From Bacteroidota bacterium (GTDB taxonomy: Bacteria; Bacteroidota; Bacteroidia; B-17B0; Aurantibacillaceae), in contig JAUXZS010000015.1 in NCBI GenBank assembly GCA_030692515.1, positions 1 through 64,000 of the forward strand: a stretch of DNA of 64,000 bases. The letters run 5' to 3'. The notes beneath the pieces were generated by a model, which searched no databases, was not told the origin of the DNA, and worked only from the letters and a program-made list of their open reading frames with translations. Each line of letters starts with the position of its first letter. Position 1 is the stretch's first letter. This document shows positions 63,053 through 64,000 of the stretch, in pieces. A program made the position numbers and the translations under genes.

Positions 63053-64000
63053 ATGAAAGAAGCAATATTACTTATTAATCTTGGAACACCTGATGCGCCA
63101 ACTCCAGCAAAAGTTGGAAAATATTTAACGGAATTTTTAAATGATAAACGGGTAATTGATATTAATGCAATTGGTAGATTTATTTTAGTCAATTTAATTA
63201 TTGTTCCATTTCGCAGTTTTAAATCCTCTAAATTATATCAAAAAATTTGGACAAAAGAAGGATCGCCACTTTTAATAAATAGCATTTCTTTAAAAGAAAA
63301 ATTACAACAACATGTTGGCGATAAATATATTGTAGAGTTAGCAATGCGTTATCAAACACCAAGTATTAAACAAGCTCTAGAGAATATAAGAAAGCAACGG
63401 CCATCAAAAATTCATGTATTACCATTATATCCTCAATACGCCAGTTCAAGCACAGGTAGTACCATTGAAGAAGTTTTGAACCAAATAAAAGGTTGGGAAG
63501 TAATACCTAATTTAAATATCATTAGTAAATTTTATGATCACCCAAAATTTATTGAGGCACTTTTAGTAGAGGCAAAAAAACATAATATTGATGATTACGA
63601 CCATGTTGTTTTTAGTTATCATGGACTTCCTGAAAGACAAATTTTAAAAGGGTCGGCACACTATGGCGGGAACACTTGCAAAATGGGAGCTTGCTGTAAT
63701 TCAATTACAAAAAACAATCACTATTGTTATCGCGCCAATTGTATGGAAACAACTCGCCAAATTGTAAAAGGATTAAATATTCAAGAAGGAAAATATACAT
63801 CTGCCTTTCAAAGTAGGTTAGATCAAAAGTGGTTGCAGCCATTTAGTGACAAAGTAGTTGAGGACCTTGCGAAAAAAGGAAATAAAAAATTGCTTGTTTT
63901 TTCTCCAGCATTTGTTGCAGACTGTTTAGAAACAATTTATGAAATTGGGACTGAGTACGATGAGATTTTTAAAGAACATGGTGGCGAAAAAATAACCCTG
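63053..64000 (+). CDS. hemH: Ferrochelatase, 3' end cut by window edge
   Basis: 316 codons are visible from ATG 63053; the last part of the protein (about 25-30 residues of the usual length) lies outside the window. Ferrochelatase inserts Fe2+ into protoporphyrin IX, the last step of protoheme synthesis. Motifs are LLINLGTPDAPTPAKVGKYL, PLYPQYASSSTGS, the catalytic His region VFSYHGLPER and the Glu-containing LVFSPAFVADCLETIYEIG. An insert with five cysteines (CKMGACC, then CYRANC) could hold an iron-sulfur cluster. The start is 20 bp after the lspA stop. Confidence 0.95.
   Translation, partial: MKEAILLINLGTPDAPTPAKVGKYLTEFLNDKRVIDINAIGRFILVNLIIVPFRSFKSSKLYQKIWTKEGSPLLINSISLKEKLQQHVGDKYIVELAMRYQTPSIKQALENIRKQRPSKIHVLPLYPQYASSSTGSTIEEVLNQIKGWEVIPNLNIISKFYDHPKFIEALLVEAKKHNIDDYDHVVFSYHGLPERQILKGSAHYGGNTCKMGACCNSITKNNHYCYRANCMETTRQIVKGLNIQEGKYTSAFQSRLDQKWLQPFSDKVVEDLAKKGNKKLLVFSPAFVADCLETIYEIGTEYDEIFKEHGGEKITL

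Overview
The window is chromosomal DNA of a low-GC member of the Bacteroidota, probably a Flavobacteriales- or Chitinophagales-like lineage; species cannot be named from the sequence. Support comes from type IX secretion (T9SS) sorting domains of both kinds, a PorP/SprF protein, the MurF-alanine racemase fusion, DUF4175, a GH3-family protein, GldL-like FKIQHWP motifs, and promoters of the TTTG / TAnnTTTG kind. No rRNA, tRNA, CRISPR array, insertion sequence or phage module was seen. Genes are tightly packed, often with TAATG or ATGA overlaps.

Layout. 1-9832: a T9SS unit made of the end of a giant repeat adhesin with a type B (gliding-motility-type) C-terminal domain, a PorP/SprF partner, and a large PD40-PKD-coiled-coil-SPOR-like protein. 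9940-16485: an unrecognised secreted protein, a Reg_prop/Y_Y_Y sensor ending in a SpoIIE-type PP2C phosphatase, a GH3 protein and an unrecognised exported protein. 16615-22623: DUF4175 protein, RsbW-like ATPase, TPR protein. 22624-23934: an accessory patch with three consecutive hairpins, a strong-looking promoter and a small lipoprotein gene flanked by perfectly complementary 10-bp cores and an attC-like imperfect palindrome, resembling a single integron cassette without an integrase. 23935-26775: an acetyltransferase and a second membrane-bound SpoIIE phosphatase. 26813-27877: a PabB-like chorismate enzyme. 27981-32225: four secreted surface proteins, the last with a type A T9SS domain. 32289-37856: NadD, an M28 peptidase pair, thymidine kinase, MurF-Alr. 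38007-44888: a two-component signalling cluster (two PAS histidine kinases, three response regulators), all on the minus strand. 45124-55144: minus-strand genes for a RidA plus class V PLP enzyme pair, an outer-membrane protein, a dehydrogenase, an amino-acid permease, a four-gene membrane/PAP2 cluster and a persulfide-dioxygenase-like rhodanese. 55231-64000: RidA, universal stress protein, barrel protein, IleS, a histone-like DksA relative, LspA, and a ferrochelatase cut by the right edge.

Themes. Two SpoIIE phosphatases and one RsbW-like ATPase within 16 kb suggest partner-switching control, although no STAS-domain partner is present. The surface theme (adhesin, SprF-like, tail-fibre-like and T9SS cargo proteins) dominates the first half. 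The most unusual items are the attC-like cassette at 23133-23890, the palindrome that fills a promoter spacer at 20736-20755, the triple SPOR-like protein at 5591-9832, and a G/C-rich hairpin repeat lying in frame inside ileS.
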